In this document: positions 5,993 to 7,183 of the stretch, piece by piece | How the letters are laid out: each line of letters opens with the position of its first letter | How positions within the stretch are numbered: position 1 is the stretch's first letter | Assembly (NCBI GenBank): GCA_030673275.1 | Contig: DAOVJL010000055.1 | Coordinates: 1-7,183, forward strand | Reading direction: 5' to 3' | Source: Sulfurimonas sp. | GTDB lineage: Bacteria > Campylobacterota > Campylobacteria > Campylobacterales > Sulfurimonadaceae | Length of the DNA: 7,183 nucleotides | Notes under the pieces: model-generated | The model's input: only the letters and a program-made list of their open reading frames with translations | What the model was told of the DNA's origin: nothing | Databases searched by the model: none | Program-made: the position numbers and the translations under genes

Positions 5993-7183
5993 TTAATTTT
6001 CTAGTTGGGATATCTTTTTTTCATAACTCTCAGTAATTTCATCTAGCTCAGTTTGGGCTGTTTCTAAAAGCTCAAATTTTTCTTCAACCTCGTTTTCTTG
6101 GGCAGAAACAAGTTTTGAAAGCTCCATCAGTTTAGAACTGTCTCCACTATTTGAGACTTCTATCAGCTCTGCATGATTAATCTCTAGTAGTTCCTCAACT
6201 TCCATAATTGAACTCTCTAGTTTTTCAACTTCTTTTTTTAGAGGAGAAGTCAGTTTATTTCTTTGGCGAACCAGTTCAGCTTTTAGTTTTTTACTCTCTT
6301 TGTTGTTAGATTTTGGGGCAGATTTTATTTTTTCAATAACTTCTTCTTCGCCCCAACCGATTTTTTCTAAAAAGAGATCATATCCGCCATCAAAATACTC
6401 CGCACCGTCTTTAGCAAAGATGATAAGTCTGTCACATACACGACGAAGCAACTCTTCTGAGTGGGTTACGATAATAACTGCACCTTCAAAATTTTGTATC
6501 GCCTTTGTCAGTGCTTCAATGGAATCCATGTCGAGGTGATTTGTAGGCTCATCAAGAAAAAGAAGATTTACTTCTCTAGCCAATATTTGTCCTAGCATTA
6601 CACGACTTTTCTCTCCACCTGAGAGCAGAGAGACTTTTTTATCAGCAGAGTCTCCACTAAACATCATAGCACCGCTGATACTTCTAATGACTTCAGTTGA
6701 GAGTTTTGTGTTTGCAGAGTGAATTTCATCCATAACAGTGGCATTTGGATGTAAACGTGCAATATTAGTTTGACCAAAGTGCGCAAAACTGACACTTGGA
6801 TGGGAGTGTATCTCACCGTTAAGAGGCTTTAATTCACCGGCAATTGTGTTTAAAAGAGTAGATTTACCTTTTCCGTTTTTACCTATGATTCCAAGACACT
6901 CACCCTTTTGCAGTGTGAAAGATATATCTTTAAAGAGAATGTTCTGGGGCGTATAACCAAAGCTTAAATCTTTTACATCAAGCAGAACTTTTGCCGGAGT
7001 ATCTTTGAAGTTAAAATTAAATGCAAGCGTAGAGTCAAATCCAAGGTCATCCATCAAGTCCATCTTCTCTAGCTGTTTTACTTTTGATTGAGCTAAGGCA
7101 GCAGTTGAGGCACGTGCTTTATTTTTGGCTATGAACTCTTCAAGCTCCTTTACCTTTTTATCTTGTGCAATTTTTTGCTTATC
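5993..7183 (-). CDS. ABC-F family ATPase, C-terminal part (linker, second nucleotide-binding domain, coiled coil); 5' end outside window
   Basis: The frame is open to the window edge, giving 396 residues of a protein that is usually about 630-650 aa. Residues 1-40 are the end of the inter-domain linker that contacts P-site tRNA in ABC-F proteins, shown by NKARASTAALAQSKVKQLEKM-like sequence at about 21-41. The second nucleotide-binding domain follows: Walker A GKNGKGKST (101-109), signature LLSGGEKSRV (186-195), Walker B with LLFLDEPTNHLD (207-218; catalytic E212) and the switch histidine H241. Residues about 290-395 form a charged coiled coil, as in Uup- or YheS-type members. No membrane segments are visible, which fits translation factors acting on ribosomes rather than transporters. 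The first nucleotide-binding domain must lie beyond the right edge. The ATG at 7063 is internal to the linker and not the true start. The subfamily cannot be fixed from this half. Confidence 0.94.
   Translation of the reverse strand, partial: DKQKIAQDKKVKELEEFIAKNKARASTAALAQSKVKQLEKMDLMDDLGFDSTLAFNFNFKDTPAKVLLDVKDLSFGYTPQNILFKDISFTLQKGECLGIIGKNGKGKSTLLNTIAGELKPLNGEIHSHPSVSFAHFGQTNIARLHPNATVMDEIHSANTKLSTEVIRSISGAMMFSGDSADKKVSLLSGGEKSRVMLGQILAREVNLLFLDEPTNHLDMDSIEALTKAIQNFEGAVIIVTHSEELLRRVCDRLIIFAKDGAEYFDGGYDLFLEKIGWGEEEVIEKIKSAPKSNNKESKKLKAELVRQRNKLTSPLKKEVEKLESSIMEVEELLEINHAELIEVSNSGDSSKLMELSKLVSAQENEVEEKFELLETAQTELDEITESYEKKISQLEN

Noticed and set aside
6993..7063. ATG at 7063 as the start of the ABC-F gene
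   Set aside because: The frame stays open to 7183 and encodes recognisable ABC-F linker sequence upstream; a protein with one nucleotide-binding domain is not expected.

Overview
The window is AT-rich and densely packed with short intergenic gaps. Its content (an EAL/HDOD-type protein tail, a YwbE-family protein, DbpA, a YgjP-like metal hydrolase, a heme-c hybrid histidine kinase, a periplasmic pentaheme cytochrome and an ABC-F ATPase) suggests a respiratory, signal-transduction-rich Campylobacterota (epsilonproteobacterium), for example a Sulfurimonas-like organism. This assignment rests on base composition and protein style only; no rRNA or other marker gene is present.

Layout. Bases 1-518 (+) hold the C-terminal end of a probable EAL-HDOD signalling protein, a 23-codon mini-ORF, and a YwbE-family gene that starts directly after the mini-ORF's amber stop in the same frame. 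Bases 519-611 form an untranslated, hairpin-rich, GC-richer island that ends in a terminator-like palindrome. Bases 642-2503 (+) hold dbpA, an RNA helicase for 50S ribosome assembly, overlapping by 13 nt a ygjP gene that starts at TTG. Bases 2549-4762 (+) encode a 737-aa membrane hybrid histidine kinase with a periplasmic Tll0287-like (DUF3365) heme-c sensor, an Aer-like PAS domain, HisKA/HATPase and a receiver. A 9-bp hairpin separates it from the convergent gene. Bases 4805-5914 (-) encode an exported pentaheme cytochrome c, preceded by a perfect FNR-type palindrome at 5973-5986. Bases 5993-7183 (-) hold the C-terminal part of an ABC-F ATPase that runs off the right edge.

Two functional groups stand out. 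DbpA and the ABC-F protein act on the ribosome. The kinase and the cytochrome are both heme-c, membrane/periplasmic redox proteins, and the cytochrome promoter looks like a class II FNR/CRP-family target. A redox-responsive electron-transport locus is therefore a reasonable reading, although nothing in the sequence proves that the kinase controls its neighbour. I see no CRISPR array, tRNA, rRNA, insertion sequence or defence system, and no clear evidence of a wholly new system.
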